Of a stretch of DNA of 33,349 nt, positions 13,907-23,800 are shown one piece after another. The position numbers and the translations under genes were made by a program. Origin of the DNA: Pseudomonas gessardii. GTDB taxonomy: Bacteria > Pseudomonadota > Gammaproteobacteria > Pseudomonadales > Pseudomonadaceae. The notes under the pieces were generated by a model that made no database searches, had not been told where the DNA came from, and was given only the letters and a program-made list of their open reading frames with translations. The DNA is taken from contig NZ_MNPU01000062.1 in assembly GCF_001983165.1 (NCBI RefSeq), forward strand, positions 1-33,349. Reading direction: 5' to 3'. Within the stretch, counting starts at the first letter, position 1, and each line of letters begins with the position of its first letter.

Positions 13907-16185
13907 AGTGGTCACTTCCCCGTTCAGCGCCGTTTCGCCAGGTGGCGCCGCTGCTGTTGCTGGCGCTCAGTGCCTGCAGCCACACCCCGGCGCCTACACC
14001 TGCGCCCTTGCTGGTGGACAGCGAACTCGGCCAGCCCCTGGCCGACACCCGGCGCAATGGCGTGCCGTTGCCCGATCGCCAGCGCGAAATCAGCCCCCAG
14101 CCGCGGGTCCAGCACCCGCTGAGGAACCGTGCCCGCGGCCCGGTCGCCGCGCCGGCCAAGGTGCGCAACCCGCTGGGTGACCAGCCGGTGCAATTGAATT
14201 TCGTCGACGCCGAGATCCAGGCGGTGGTACGCGCCTTGTCCCGCGCCACCGGCCAGCAGTTCCTGGTAGACCCCCGGGTCAAGGGCAACCTGACCCTGGT
14301 CAGCGAAGGCCAGGTCCCGGCGCACCAGGCCTACGACATGCTGCTGGCGGCGCTGCGCATGCAGGGCTTCAGCGTGGTGGACGTGGGGGGCGTGGCCCGG
14401 GTGGTCCCGGAAGCCGACGCCAAACTGCTGGGCGGGCCGATCTACAACGCCGCCAGCCCCAGTGGCAATGGCATGCAGACGCGCACCTTCCGCCTGCAAT
14501 ACGAAAACGCGGTGAACCTGATCCCGGTGTTGCGCCCCATCGTTTCGCCGAACAACCCGATCAACGCCTACCCCGGCAACAACAGCATCGTCATCACCGA
14601 CTACGCGGAAAACCTCGCACGGGTAGGGCAAATCATCGCCGGCATCGACACCCCAAGCGCCATCGACACCGACGTGGTGCCGGTACAAAACGGCATCGCC
14701 GTGGATATCGCGGCAATGGTCGCCGAGTTGCTGGAAACCCAGGGCAACGACCAGACCCAGAAAATCGCCGTGATCGGCGACCCGCGTTCCAACTCGATCA
14801 TCATTCGTGCCGGCAGCCCCGAGCGCACGGAGCTGGCGCGCAACCTGATCTACAAACTCGACAATGCCCAGAGCAACCCCAGCAACATGCACGTGGTGTA
14901 CCTGCGCAACGCCCAGGCAGGCAAGCTGGCCCAATCCCTGCGCGGCATGCTGACCGGAGAGAGCGAAAGTGGCGTCAGTGACGAGGCCCGCTCCAAGTTG
15001 AGTGCGATGGGCGGCGCGGGTAGCACCAGCCAGGGCAGCACCCAGAACAGCAGCGGCACGCCGACCGCCAGCGCGGCGCCATCCAGCGGTTATGCCAAGG
15101 ACAGCACCGGCGCAAGCACTGCCGGCAGTGAGCAGAACACTGCCTTCAGTGCCGGCGGTGTGACGATCCAGGCCGATGCGACCACCAACACCCTGCTGAT
15201 ATCCGCCCCGGATCCGCTGTACCGCAACCTGCGCGAAGTCATCGACATGCTCGACCAGCGCCGCGCCCAGGTGGTGATCGAAAGCCTGATCGTCGAAGTC
15301 AACGAAGACGATGCCAGCGAATTCGGCGTGCAGTGGCAGGCCGGCAACCTGGGGGGCAAGGGTGGTTTTGGCGGGGTCAACCTGGGCGGCAGCGGGATCA
15401 ACGGCACCCCCACCAGCAAGACCAGCATTGACGTGCTGCCCAAGGGCCTGAACATCGGCCTGGTGGACGGTACCGTGGATATTCCAGGGATCGGCCGGGT
15501 GCTGGACCTCAAAGTCCTGGCGCGGGCGTTGAAGAGCAAGGGCGGGACCAATGTGTTATCCACGCCGAACCTGCTGACCCTGGACAATGAGGCGGCGAGT
15601 ATCTTCGTCGGCCAGACCATTCCCTTCATCACCGGCAGCTACGTGACCGGCGGGGGCGGCACCAGCAATAACCCGTTCCAGACCGTGCAGCGTGAGGAAG
15701 TGGGGCTCAAGTTGAACGTACGGCCACAGATTTCCGAGGGCGGTACGGTGAAGCTGGATATCTACCAGGAAGTCAGCAGCGTCGATACCCGGGCGTCGGG
15801 GGATGCGCGCACGGTGACCAACAAGCGCGCGATTGATACCAGCATCTTGCTGGATGACGGGCAGATCATGGTGCTGGGCGGGCTGTTGCAGGATGGCTAT
15901 ACCCAGAGCAACGACGCAGTGCCGTGGCTATCAGACATCCCGGGATTGGGCGCGCTGTTTCGCAACGAGTCGCGCAGTGTGAACAAGACCAACCTGATGG
16001 TGTTCCTGCGGCCCTACATCATTCGCGACAGCGGCGCGGGGCGCAGCATTACGCGCAATCGCTACGACTTTATGCGCCGCGCCCAGGGTGGCTTGCAGCC
16101 GCAGCACAGCTGGGCACTGCCGGATGTGCAGGCGCCGCAGTTGCCGGCGGTGGAGAAGGCGATGCCGGGGAGTACACGCCCGTGA
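13903..16185 (+). CDS. hxcQ: Type II secretion liposecretin GspD (HxcQ)
   Basis: A 760-residue outer-membrane secretin. The signal peptide ends in a lipobox (LALSAC, lipidated Cys25), so it is a liposecretin; P. aeruginosa HxcQ uses its own lipid anchor instead of a pilotin. Periplasmic domains follow in order: N0 (about 95-170, NFVDAEIQAVVRALSRATG), N1 (about 190-250), N2 (about 252-325) and N3 (about 328-455). N3 is split by a Gly/Ser/Thr-rich low-complexity stretch at about 363-420. The secretin domain runs from VVIESLIVEVNEDDASEFGV to WLSDIPGLGALFRNES and NLMVFLRPYII. It forms the outer-membrane exit channel of the Hxc system. The gene overlaps hxcZ; a 130-bp gap with a small hairpin separates it from hxcR. 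Confidence 0.95.
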   Translation: MKWSLPRSAPFRQVAPLLLLALSACSHTPAPTPAPLLVDSELGQPLADTRRNGVPLPDRQREISPQPRVQHPLRNRARGPVAAPAKVRNPLGDQPVQLNFVDAEIQAVVRALSRATGQQFLVDPRVKGNLTLVSEGQVPAHQAYDMLLAALRMQGFSVVDVGGVARVVPEADAKLLGGPIYNAASPSGNGMQTRTFRLQYENAVNLIPVLRPIVSPNNPINAYPGNNSIVITDYAENLARVGQIIAGIDTPSAIDTDVVPVQNGIAVDIAAMVAELLETQGNDQTQKIAVIGDPRSNSIIIRAGSPERTELARNLIYKLDNAQSNPSNMHVVYLRNAQAGKLAQSLRGMLTGESESGVSDEARSKLSAMGGAGSTSQGSTQNSSGTPTASAAPSSGYAKDSTGASTAGSEQNTAFSAGGVTIQADATTNTLLISAPDPLYRNLREVIDMLDQRRAQVVIESLIVEVNEDDASEFGVQWQAGNLGGKGGFGGVNLGGSGINGTPTSKTSIDVLPKGLNIGLVDGTVDIPGIGRVLDLKVLARALKSKGGTNVLSTPNLLTLDNEAASIFVGQTIPFITGSYVTGGGGTSNNPFQTVQREEVGLKLNVRPQISEGGTVKLDIYQEVSSVDTRASGDARTVTNKRAIDTSILLDDGQIMVLGGLLQDGYTQSNDAVPWLSDIPGLGALFRNESRSVNKTNLMVFLRPYIIRDSGAGRSITRNRYDFMRRAQGGLQPQHSWALPDVQAPQLPAVEKAMPGSTRP

Positions 16186-16197
16186 GTCGCACCCATT

Positions 16198-16230
16198 CCC
16201 CCTGTGGGGCTCGACAGCTCCCACAGGGGG
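16198..16230. repeat. Short palindrome between hxcQ and hxcR (REP-like remnant)
   Basis: ccccctgtgggg and its inverse (cccacaggggg) flank a short loop within the hxcQ-hxcR gap. Its right half matches the end of the local REP sequence (gctcccacaggg). No T-tract follows, so it is unlikely to stop transcription fully, but the hairpin could tune expression of hxcR and hxcS against upstream genes. Confidence 0.55.
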
Positions 16231-16315
16231 ATGCGGTCGCCTCGAGAATCGGGCTGCCGAGCATGGGCGCAGCCCTGGCTTACTGTGCGCTGAGCCGCCG
16301 CAAGGGCGGGTCCCT

Positions 16316-17734
16316 ATGAGCCTGCTCCCCTACGCCTGGGCCAAATCCCAACGCATCCTCTTGCAGCCCACCCCCGAAGGCCCACGCCTGACCATCTGCC
16401 CCTCGACCCCCGGCTGGTCGATCAGCGAGGTCCACCGGCAATTCGGCGAGGCCGCCATCGAGCAGGTGCGCGACGATGAGCTCGACGGCCTGCTGGCCAG
16501 TGCCTACGCCGATACCGGCAGCGCCGCCGCCGTGGTCGGCGCCGCCGAAAACGAAGTCGACCTCGACCGCCTGATGCAGGACATCCCGGAAATCACCGAC
16601 CTGCTCGACACCCAGGACGGCGCCCCGGTGATTCGCATGATCAACGCCTTGCTGACCCAGGCCGCCCGCGACGAGGCCAGTGACATCCATATCGAACCCT
16701 TCGAAACCCACTCCGTGGTGCGCTACCGCGTCGACGGCACCCTGCGCGATGTGGTGTCGCCGCGCAAAGCCCTGCATGGCGCGCTGGTGTCGCGGATCAA
16801 GATCATGGCCCAGCTCGATATCGCCGAAAAACGCCTGCCCCAGGATGGACGCATCGCCCTGCGGGTTGCCGGGCGGCCGATTGATATACGGGTGTCGACG
16901 GTGCCCACCGGCCATGGCGAACGGGTGGTGATGCGCCTGCTCGACAAACAGGCCGGGCGCCTGCAACTGGAAACCCTGGGTATGGACCCGCAGCTGCTGG
17001 CGCGTCTCGATGGCCTGATTCGCCAGCCCCACGGCATCGTTCTGGTCACCGGGCCCACTGGCAGCGGCAAGACCACCAGCCTCTACGCCGCCCTGGCGCG
17101 GCTGGATGCCAGCACGAGCAATATCCTCACCGTGGAAGACCCGGTGGAATACGACCTGCCGGGGATCAGCCAGATCCAGGTCAACGCCAAGATCGACATG
17201 ACCTTCGCCCTGGCCCTGCGTGCGATCCTGCGCCAGGACCCGGACATCATCATGATCGGCGAAATCCGCGACCTGGAGACCGCGCAGATCGCCGTGCAGG
17301 CTTCACTCACCGGGCACCTGGTGCTGGCCACGTTGCACACCAATGACGCGGTGTCGGCGGTCAATCGCCTGATCGACATGGGGGTCGAGCCGTTCCTGCT
17401 GGCCTCGTCGCTGCTCGGTGTATTGGCCCAGCGCCTGGTGCGCCGCCTGTGCCCGTACTGCAAACAGCCTGACCCGGCGGCCCCCGGCACCTGGCGCCCG
17501 GTGGGGTGTGGCCAGTGCAACCAGGTCGGGTACAGCGGCCGCACCGGCATCCATGAATTGTTCTGCGTCGATGACGCGGTGCGCGGCCTGATCCACCAGG
17601 GGGCCGGCGAGCAGCAGATACGCGTCGCCGCGCGCCACGCCGGGATGTTCAGCATGCGTGAGGATGGCGAGCGTTGGGTGCGCAGCGGTGCCACTGCGCC
17701 GGAAGAAATCTTGCGTGTAACACGGGACGCCTGA
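16316..17734 (+). CDS. hxcR: Type II secretion ATPase GspE (HxcR)
   Basis: A 472-residue cytoplasmic ATPase from the ATG at 16316; the longer in-frame start at 16088 would lie within hxcQ. The N1E-like region (about 1-95) contacts GspL. The ATPase core has Walker A GPTGSGKTT (246-254), the Asp box LTVEDPVEYD (271-280), Walker B IIMIGEIRD (311-319, catalytic Glu316) and the His box TLHTNDA. A zinc-type CPYC...CGQC cluster is present (Cys379, 382, 398, 401) with only 15 residues between pairs. It powers pseudopilus assembly. Its last base overlaps the hxcS ATG. Confidence 0.95.
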   Translation: MSLLPYAWAKSQRILLQPTPEGPRLTICPSTPGWSISEVHRQFGEAAIEQVRDDELDGLLASAYADTGSAAAVVGAAENEVDLDRLMQDIPEITDLLDTQDGAPVIRMINALLTQAARDEASDIHIEPFETHSVVRYRVDGTLRDVVSPRKALHGALVSRIKIMAQLDIAEKRLPQDGRIALRVAGRPIDIRVSTVPTGHGERVVMRLLDKQAGRLQLETLGMDPQLLARLDGLIRQPHGIVLVTGPTGSGKTTSLYAALARLDASTSNILTVEDPVEYDLPGISQIQVNAKIDMTFALALRAILRQDPDIIMIGEIRDLETAQIAVQASLTGHLVLATLHTNDAVSAVNRLIDMGVEPFLLASSLLGVLAQRLVRRLCPYCKQPDPAAPGTWRPVGCGQCNQVGYSGRTGIHELFCVDDAVRGLIHQGAGEQQIRVAARHAGMFSMREDGERWVRSGATAPEEILRVTRDA

Positions 17735-18942
17735 TGAATCGCTATCGCTATGAGGCCGCCGATGCCAGCGGCAAACTGGAAGCCGGGCACCTCGAGGCCG
17801 AGAGCCAGGGCGCGGCCTTTGCCAGCCTGCGCAGCCGTGGCCTGACCGCGTTGCTGGTGCAGCTCGAAGGCAACGCCAACGTGGCAGGCAGCAGCCTGTT
17901 CAGCGCCAAGCTGTCGGACAACGACCTGGCCTGGGCCACCCGCCAACTGGCCAGCCTGCTCGGTGCCAGCCTGCCCCTGGAGGCGGCGCTGAGTGCCACG
18001 GTGGAGCAGGCGGAAAAAAAGCATATCGCCCAGACCCTCAGCGCAGTGCGCGCCGATGTGCGCAGCGGCATGCGCCTGGCCGATGCATTGGCTGCGCGGC
18101 CACGGGACTTCCCATCGATTTACCGGGCGTTGATTGCGGCGGGGGAGGAGTCCGGCGACCTGGCCCAGGTCATGGAGCGCCTGGCCGACTACATCGAAGA
18201 GCGCAACAACCTGCGGGGCAAGATTCTCACGGCCTTTATCTATCCAGGGGTGGTGGGGTTGGTATCCATCGGCATTGTGATTTTCCTCCTGAGCTACGTG
18301 GTGCCGCAGGTGGTCAGCGCCTTTTCCCAGGCGCGCCAGGACCTGCCGGGGCTGACCCTGGCAATGCTCAACGCCAGTGACTTTATCCGCGCCTGGGGCT
18401 GGCTGTGTTTTACCGGGCTGGTCGCGGGCTTCTGGAGTTGGCGCCTGTACCTGCGCAACCCCGTGGCGCGCTTGAACTGGCACAGCCGGGTCTTGCGCCT
18501 GCCGCTGCTCGGGCGGTTTGTGCTGGGGCTCAACACCGCGCGTTTCGCCTCGACCCTGGCCATCCTCGGCGGTGCCGGCGTGCCCTTGCTGCGCGCCCTG
18601 GAAGCGGCGCGCCAGACCCTGTCCAACGACCGTCTGAGCCAGTGTGTCAGCGATGCCACGGCCAAGGTTCGCGAAGGGGTTAACCTGGCGCCGGCCCTGG
18701 CGGTGGAAAAGGTCTTCCCGCCGGTACTGATCCACCTGATCGCCAGCGGCGAAAAAACCGGCGCCCTGCCGCCGATGCTGGAGCGGGCGGCGCAGACCCT
18801 GTCGCGGGATATCGAACGGCGGGCCATGGGCATGACTGCATTGCTGGAGCCGTTGATGATCGTGGTGATGGGCGCGGTGGTGCTGGTGATCGTGATGGCG
18901 GTGCTGTTGCCGATCATCGAGATCAACCAATTGGTTACCTGA
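17734..18942 (+). CDS. hxcS: Type II secretion inner-membrane platform protein GspF (HxcS)
   Basis: A 402-residue polytopic protein from the ATG at 17734, overlapping the hxcR stop; an in-frame start at 17674 is less likely. It has two repeated GspF/PilC domains (about 65-190 and 265-390) with matching motifs: LASLLGASLPLEAALSA and LAILGGAGVPLLRALEA, then GEESGDLAQVMERLADYIEER and SGEKTGALPPMLERAA. Membrane segments lie near 165-195, 215-240 and 370-395. It forms the core of the platform driven by the GspE ATPase. It is the last hxc gene; a REP doublet follows 22 bases later. Confidence 0.94.
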   Translation: MNRYRYEAADASGKLEAGHLEAESQGAAFASLRSRGLTALLVQLEGNANVAGSSLFSAKLSDNDLAWATRQLASLLGASLPLEAALSATVEQAEKKHIAQTLSAVRADVRSGMRLADALAARPRDFPSIYRALIAAGEESGDLAQVMERLADYIEERNNLRGKILTAFIYPGVVGLVSIGIVIFLLSYVVPQVVSAFSQARQDLPGLTLAMLNASDFIRAWGWLCFTGLVAGFWSWRLYLRNPVARLNWHSRVLRLPLLGRFVLGLNTARFASTLAILGGAGVPLLRALEAARQTLSNDRLSQCVSDATAKVREGVNLAPALAVEKVFPPVLIHLIASGEKTGALPPMLERAAQTLSRDIERRAMGMTALLEPLMIVVMGAVVLVIVMAVLLPIIEINQLVT

Positions 18943-18963
18943 CCTGTGAAGATTGCGCCGGTG

Positions 18964-19061
18964 CAAATGTGGGCGCTGGCTTGCCTGCGATGGCGGCGTA
19001 TCAGCCGGCAGAAACAGTGACTGAACCACCGCTATCGCAGGCAAGCCAGCTCCCACATTTG
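18964..19061. repeat. REP doublet downstream of hxcS
   Basis: caaatgtgggcgctggcttg...cctgcgatggcgg and its inverse (ccgctatcgcaggc...ccagctcccacatttg) make a REP pair directly after hxcS. It may protect the operon transcript or act as a weak terminator. The rest of 19062-19370 has no gene. It carries two isolated CTGTCAY half-sites (19193-19199 and 19288-19294) with no well-matched partner heptamer. Confidence 0.85.
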
Positions 19062-19370
19062 TATCGGTGGTGACTGGCTGCAAGTCAATTACCCGACCCG
19101 CCCATCACCCCGCCTCGGGTTCGTCATTGCGTCATCTTTGCCCCCCTGCGCACGGCCCGCCCGCCATCGTCGAAACACTCCCTGAAACCTCGCTGTCACC
19201 CACCCCGATAAAAGCCACAATCATTGCCAAAACACCCGAGAATCTTTTTAAAAATCAAGCTGTTCCTCCCGAGGTTTTTTCCCTTATCTGTCATCGGAAA
19301 CTGCGACCTTCGTGTCCATGGCCTCGCCCCGCAAGCCCGCTGGATCACGGCGTGTGAACCGAGTGCCATG

Positions 19371-19406
19371 GCGTCATGCAAGAGCCATCTACCTCAACGT
19401 ATGAAT
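19371..19406 (+). promoter_or_regulatory. Candidate PhoB box and -10 of the DING protein gene
   Basis: GCGTCAT (19371-19377), a 4-base spacer and GAGCCAT (19382-19388) match the CTGTCAT heptamer at 5 and 4 of 7. Eleven bases later comes TATGAAT (19400-19406), a good -10. This copies the Pho box to -10 spacing of E. coli phoA-type promoters. It would start the message around 19412, just at the ribosome-binding site. Confidence 0.5.
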
Positions 19407-19426
19407 ACGACGAAAGGAGCTTCTTC

Positions 19427-20617
19427 ATGTTTAAGCGCAACGTTCTCGCGGTATCCATGACCCTCGCGGCCCTCTGCTCGGCCCAGGCTGCATTCGCTGA
19501 TGTCAACGGCGGTGGCGCAACCCTGCCACAGCCGCTGTACCAGACGCCCGGCGTACTGACTGCCGGTTTCGCCGCCTACATCGGTGTCGGCAGCGGCAAC
19601 GGCAAGGCCGCGTTCCTGGAAAACAAATACGACAAGCTCGTACCCGGCGTGACCACCAAGAACGTGCACTGGGCCGGCAGCGACTCCAAGCTCAGCGCCA
19701 CTGAATTGTCCACCTATGCCTCTGCCAAGCAGCCAGGCTGGGGCAAGCTGATCCAGGTGCCGTCGGTGGCCACTTCGGTGGCCATTCCTTTCCGCAAGAG
19801 CGGTGCCAATGCGGTTGACCTGAGCGTCAACGAGCTGTGCGGTGTGTTCTCCGGGCGTATCAACAACTGGAGCCAGATCACCGGCGCTGGCCGTAGCGGT
19901 GCAATCACCGTGGTTTACCGCAGCGAAAGCAGCGGCACCACCGAACTGTTCACGCGCTTCCTGAACGCCAAGTGCGCTGAAACCGGCAGCTTCGCCGTTA
20001 CCACCACCTTTGCCAACAGCTACAGCGGTGGCCTGCCGGCCGGTGCCGTTGCGGCTGCCGGCAGCCAGGGCGTGATGAGTGCCTTGAACGATACGACTGT
20101 CGCCGAAGGCCGTATCACCTACATGAGCCCTGACTACGCGGCCACCACCCTGGAAGGCCTGGACGACGCGACCAAGGTCGCTCGCGTCGGCAAGGACGTG
20201 GCAAGCAACACCGAAGGTGTATCGCCTGCTCCGGATAACGTTTCCGAGGCGATTGATAACGTTTCGGTGCCCGCCGTGGCTGACCGTGGCAACCCGGACA
20301 AGTGGGTACCTGTGTTCGGTAAAAACGGCGTGGCCGGCGTGGTGCCTTACCCAACGTCGGGCTACCCGATCCTGGGCTTCACCAACCTGATCTTCAGCCA
20401 GTGCTATATCAACGGCACCCAGTCCAACCAGGTCCGTGACTTCTTTGCCCAGCACTACGGCGAGACCGTGAACAACGATGACGCCATCCGCGCCAACCGT
20501 TTCGTGCCACTGCCAGACTCCTGGAAAAGCGCGATCCGCAGCAGCTTCCTGACCGCCAGCAACCCGCTGAGCATCGGTAAGACCGACGTCTGCAACGGTA
20601 TCGGTCGTCCGCTGTAA
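19427..20617 (+). CDS. DING-family phosphate-binding protein / LapA-like phosphatase, exported
   Basis: A 396-residue PstS-like protein from the ATG at 19427, with aaaggag 7 bases before it. The Sec signal peptide (residues 1-24) ends QAAFA, so the mature protein begins DVNGGGATLPQPLYQ, a variant of the family's DINGGG start. Typical DING segments follow: VHWAGSDSKLSATELSTYA, SELCGVFSGRINNW-like (ELCGVFSGRI), VVYRSESSGTTELFTRFL, LPAGAVAAAGSQGVM and the end KTDVCNGIGRPL. The fold is a two-lobed phosphate-binding protein. The P. aeruginosa counterpart LapA, in the same place beside hxc, is an alkaline phosphatase secreted by Hxc; whether this copy is an enzyme or only a binder cannot be told. 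A candidate PhoB box precedes it and a strong terminator follows. Confidence 0.92.
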   Translation: MFKRNVLAVSMTLAALCSAQAAFADVNGGGATLPQPLYQTPGVLTAGFAAYIGVGSGNGKAAFLENKYDKLVPGVTTKNVHWAGSDSKLSATELSTYASAKQPGWGKLIQVPSVATSVAIPFRKSGANAVDLSVNELCGVFSGRINNWSQITGAGRSGAITVVYRSESSGTTELFTRFLNAKCAETGSFAVTTTFANSYSGGLPAGAVAAAGSQGVMSALNDTTVAEGRITYMSPDYAATTLEGLDDATKVARVGKDVASNTEGVSPAPDNVSEAIDNVSVPAVADRGNPDKWVPVFGKNGVAGVVPYPTSGYPILGFTNLIFSQCYINGTQSNQVRDFFAQHYGETVNNDDAIRANRFVPLPDSWKSAIRSSFLTASNPLSIGKTDVCNGIGRPL

Positions 20618-20646
20618 CGCCCGCGTTCCTCGACCTGCAACCCCTG

Positions 20647-20679
20647 ATCAGCAACGGCCTGTGCCGTTGCTGATTTTTT
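20647..20679 (+). terminator. Intrinsic terminator of the DING protein gene
   Basis: ATCAGCAACGGC pairs perfectly with GCCGTTGCTGAT over a 4-base loop and runs into a T-tract. It lies 30 bases after the stop codon, so the next gene needs its own promoter. Confidence 0.93.
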
Positions 20680-20712
20680 ATTGGCTCACCCCGTAGCCGC
20701 TGCCGAGCCCAG

Positions 20713-20730
20713 ATGAATTTTCCATGACAG
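20713..20730 (-). promoter_or_regulatory. Weak candidate PhoB-type site upstream of pdtA (reverse orientation)
   Basis: On the minus strand, CTGTCAT (20730-20724, perfect heptamer), four bases and AATTCAT (4 of 7) form a Pho-box-like pair. It lies between the DING terminator and pdtA but points away from pdtA, so its role is doubtful. Confidence 0.25.
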
Positions 20731-20806
20731 AAGTTCAGTGCTGCCCCTCGCCAACCGCCTACCTCCCATACGTGATGTGCATCTCCACACAGAAGGATGA
20801 TTCCAG

Positions 20807-23800
20807 ATGGTCCGCTGCAAACCACCGGTAAACCTGAATGCCCGCGGCCCGAGCGGCCAGACTGTCTTGCGCCTCAAGCCGCTGGCCCATGCCATTGCCT
20901 TGTTGCTGGTGGCGGGCAGTGCCCAGGGGGCTACGGCGTTCAGTTCCGGCTGGTTTGCCGCCAAGGGCGCGTCCCAGGCAGCCACGGCGGCGCGGCCGGG
21001 GGCGCAGGTGCCGGGGATGCCGCCGCCGTTGTCCCAGCAGGCGCGGGTCAACCAGCAGATGCAGCGCTCACTGAGCACCCTCAACAACAGCGTAGCGGCG
21101 ATTGCCGCCCAGCAGGCTGCCCAGGCGGCCGGGCGCCAGGCCGCGTTGGGCCAGGTCTCGACGATTCCCGACGGCTTGGGCAAGGGCGGTTTGCAGGTCG
21201 ATAACAGCCTGACCCAAGGCTGGATCAACGCCAAGGGCCCGACCCAAAGCCAGGCCGGTGGCCAGACCACGGTGAGCATCGAACAGACCGCCGACAAGGC
21301 CATCCTCAACTGGGAAACCTTTAACGTCGGGCGCAACACCACCGTCGACTTCCAGCAGCAGTCCAACTGGGCCTTGCTCAACCGCGTCAATGACCCCAAC
21401 GCGCGCCCCAGTGAAATCCAGGGCCAGATCAAGGGCGCTGGCACCGTGATGATCATCAACCGCAATGGCGTGGTGTTCAGCGGCAGCAGCCAGGTCAACG
21501 TGCGCAACCTGGTGGCGGCGGCGGCGGCGATCACCGACGAGCAATTCACCCAGCGCGGGATCTACTTCGACGCCACTGGCACCCAGCCAACGTTCACCGA
21601 TGCCGCGGGCAAGGTCCAGGTGCAGCGGGGGGCGCTGATCCAGACCCATGACGCGGCGACGTCCACCGATGCCGGTGGCTATGCCTTGCTGTTGGGTACG
21701 GAAGTGGAAAACGCCGGCACCCTCATCACCGCCAAAGGCCAGACGACCCTGGCCGCCGGCGACAGTTTTTACATCCGCAAGGGCGTGGGTACCGCCGGCA
21801 ATGCCCGTTCCACCACACGCGGCAATGAAGTCGCCAGCAGCCTCAAGGCCGGCAGCAGCGCGGGCAGCGTGACCAACAGCGGGCTGATCATGGCCGCTAC
21901 CGGCGACATCACCCTGACCGGGCACACCGTGCAGCAAAACGGCGTAGCCCTGGCCAGCACGTCGGTGGACACCCGTGGCACCCTTCACTTACTCAACTCG
22001 GCCAGCGACACCACCGGCAGCGTCAGCCTGGGCGAAGGCAGCACCACTGCGATCCTGCTCGACAGCAGCGGCACCACCGCGCTCAACAACCAGCGCGAAA
22101 ATGGCCTGGTCAATCTCGACGGTCTGGTGAACCCCCAGGCCAGCGGGCAGTTCAATAACCTGGGCAGGGTGGCCGACCGTACCGATCAGTCGCGCATCGA
22201 GATCGTCAGCGGCGGCACCGTGGACTTCCAGAAAGGCTCGATAACCCTCGCCACCGGTGGCCAGGTCGCGGTCAGCGCCGGCCAGCGCAGCCTGGTGCGC
22301 GAGGGGGCGATGATCGACGTGTCCGGCGCCATCGGCGTCAAGGTGGCGATGCAAGCCAACAACATCAAGATCAACGTGCAGGGCAACGAGCAGCGCGATG
22401 CGCCGGTCAACCGCGATGGCGGGCAATTGATCAACAACGATGTGTGGGTCGATCTGCGCGAGTTGGTGTTTGTACCGGCGGGTACCAACGGCTACGCGAC
22501 GGACCGCTGGTACACCGCCGGCGGCCTGCTGGAAGTCGGTGGCTATCTGGGCACGCAAGGGCACTCGGTGGGCGAGTGGATGGCCCAGGGCGGTAGCGTG
22601 ACGTTCACGGGGGATGACGTGGTAACCCAACAGGGTGCGCAGATCAATCTGTCGGGCGGCACCGTGGATGTGCAGGGCGGTTATGTCCAGCAAACCTGGC
22701 TCAAGGGCTCGGACGGGCGCTTGTATGAGCTGTCGAAGGCACCGGGCGATATTCTCTACGCCGGGCTTTACAAAGGCTTTGCAGACACCAGCGAACGCTG
22801 GGGCCGTACCGACCTGTACTACAACCCGCTGATCGCCCCCCAGCGACGTTTCGAGGCCGGTTATACCGTGGGCCGCGATGCCGGCAAGCTGGTGATCGGT
22901 ACCGGCAATGCGGTGCTTGAAGGGCAGTTGATCAGTGATGTGTTCCAGGGCGAGCGCCAGACCCAGGCGCCGAACATCAACCTCGACGGTTACCAACAGT
23001 CGCAGAAGGCCCAGGCCCAACGTGCGCAACTGATCATTGGCCAGTACACGCCGATCTTCAACAAAAGCACCGGCACTCTGCGTTACGCCCTGACGCCGGG
23101 TATGGAGCAGGTGCTGATCGAAGGCGGCACACAAAAAATCGCCGCCGGCCTCGACCTGGGCACCGCGCTGCCGGCCGGGCGCCAGGGCACGCTGGTGCTC
23201 GACAGCGCGCAACTCAACGGCTTCCAGTTGGGCGCGATCAAGGTCGGCGCCAAGCAGCAGATTACGGTCAATGGTGGGTTGTCGGTGGCCGACGGTGGCG
23301 ATATCACCCTGTACGGGCCCCAGGTGGCGGTCAACGCCAATCTGACCGCCCACGGTGGCAGCCTCCACGCCGGCAACGTGCTCAGTCAGGTCAACCTCAA
23401 TCGGCAGAATGCCGTTGAAGAGGTGATTCTGGCGGGCAGCGGGCACGTCGCGGTGGCCGCCGGGGTGGTGCTGGATGCGTCCGGGCGTTGGAACAACCTG
23501 GCCCTGCAGCCGTCGTTCACCGAGGGTGTGGCTTATGCCAATGGCGGCAAGGTGGCGCTGCGTGGCACCGGCGATGTGAGCCTGGGGGCACAGAGCCTGG
23601 TGCAGGTGTCTTCGGGCGCTACGGTCGGCCAGGATGGCAAGGTCAGCGGTGGCAAGGGCGGCAGCGTGACGTTGGGCGCGCAGGGCGCCCTGGTGTTGGG
23701 CGGTGAGATTCGCGGTTATGGCGTCAGCGGTGGCGGCACCCTGGCGTTGCAGTCGCGCCAGGTATTGATCGGCGATGCAGGCAGCCCGGACGCGGGCACC

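Noticed and set aside
17083..19083. 666-codon minus-strand frame opposite hxcR-hxcS
   Set aside because: Shadow of two strong genes; no recognisable domain and it runs through a REP doublet.
19266..19280. cctcccgaggtttttt as a terminator upstream of the DING gene
   Set aside because: The stem is only four base pairs; too weak to call.
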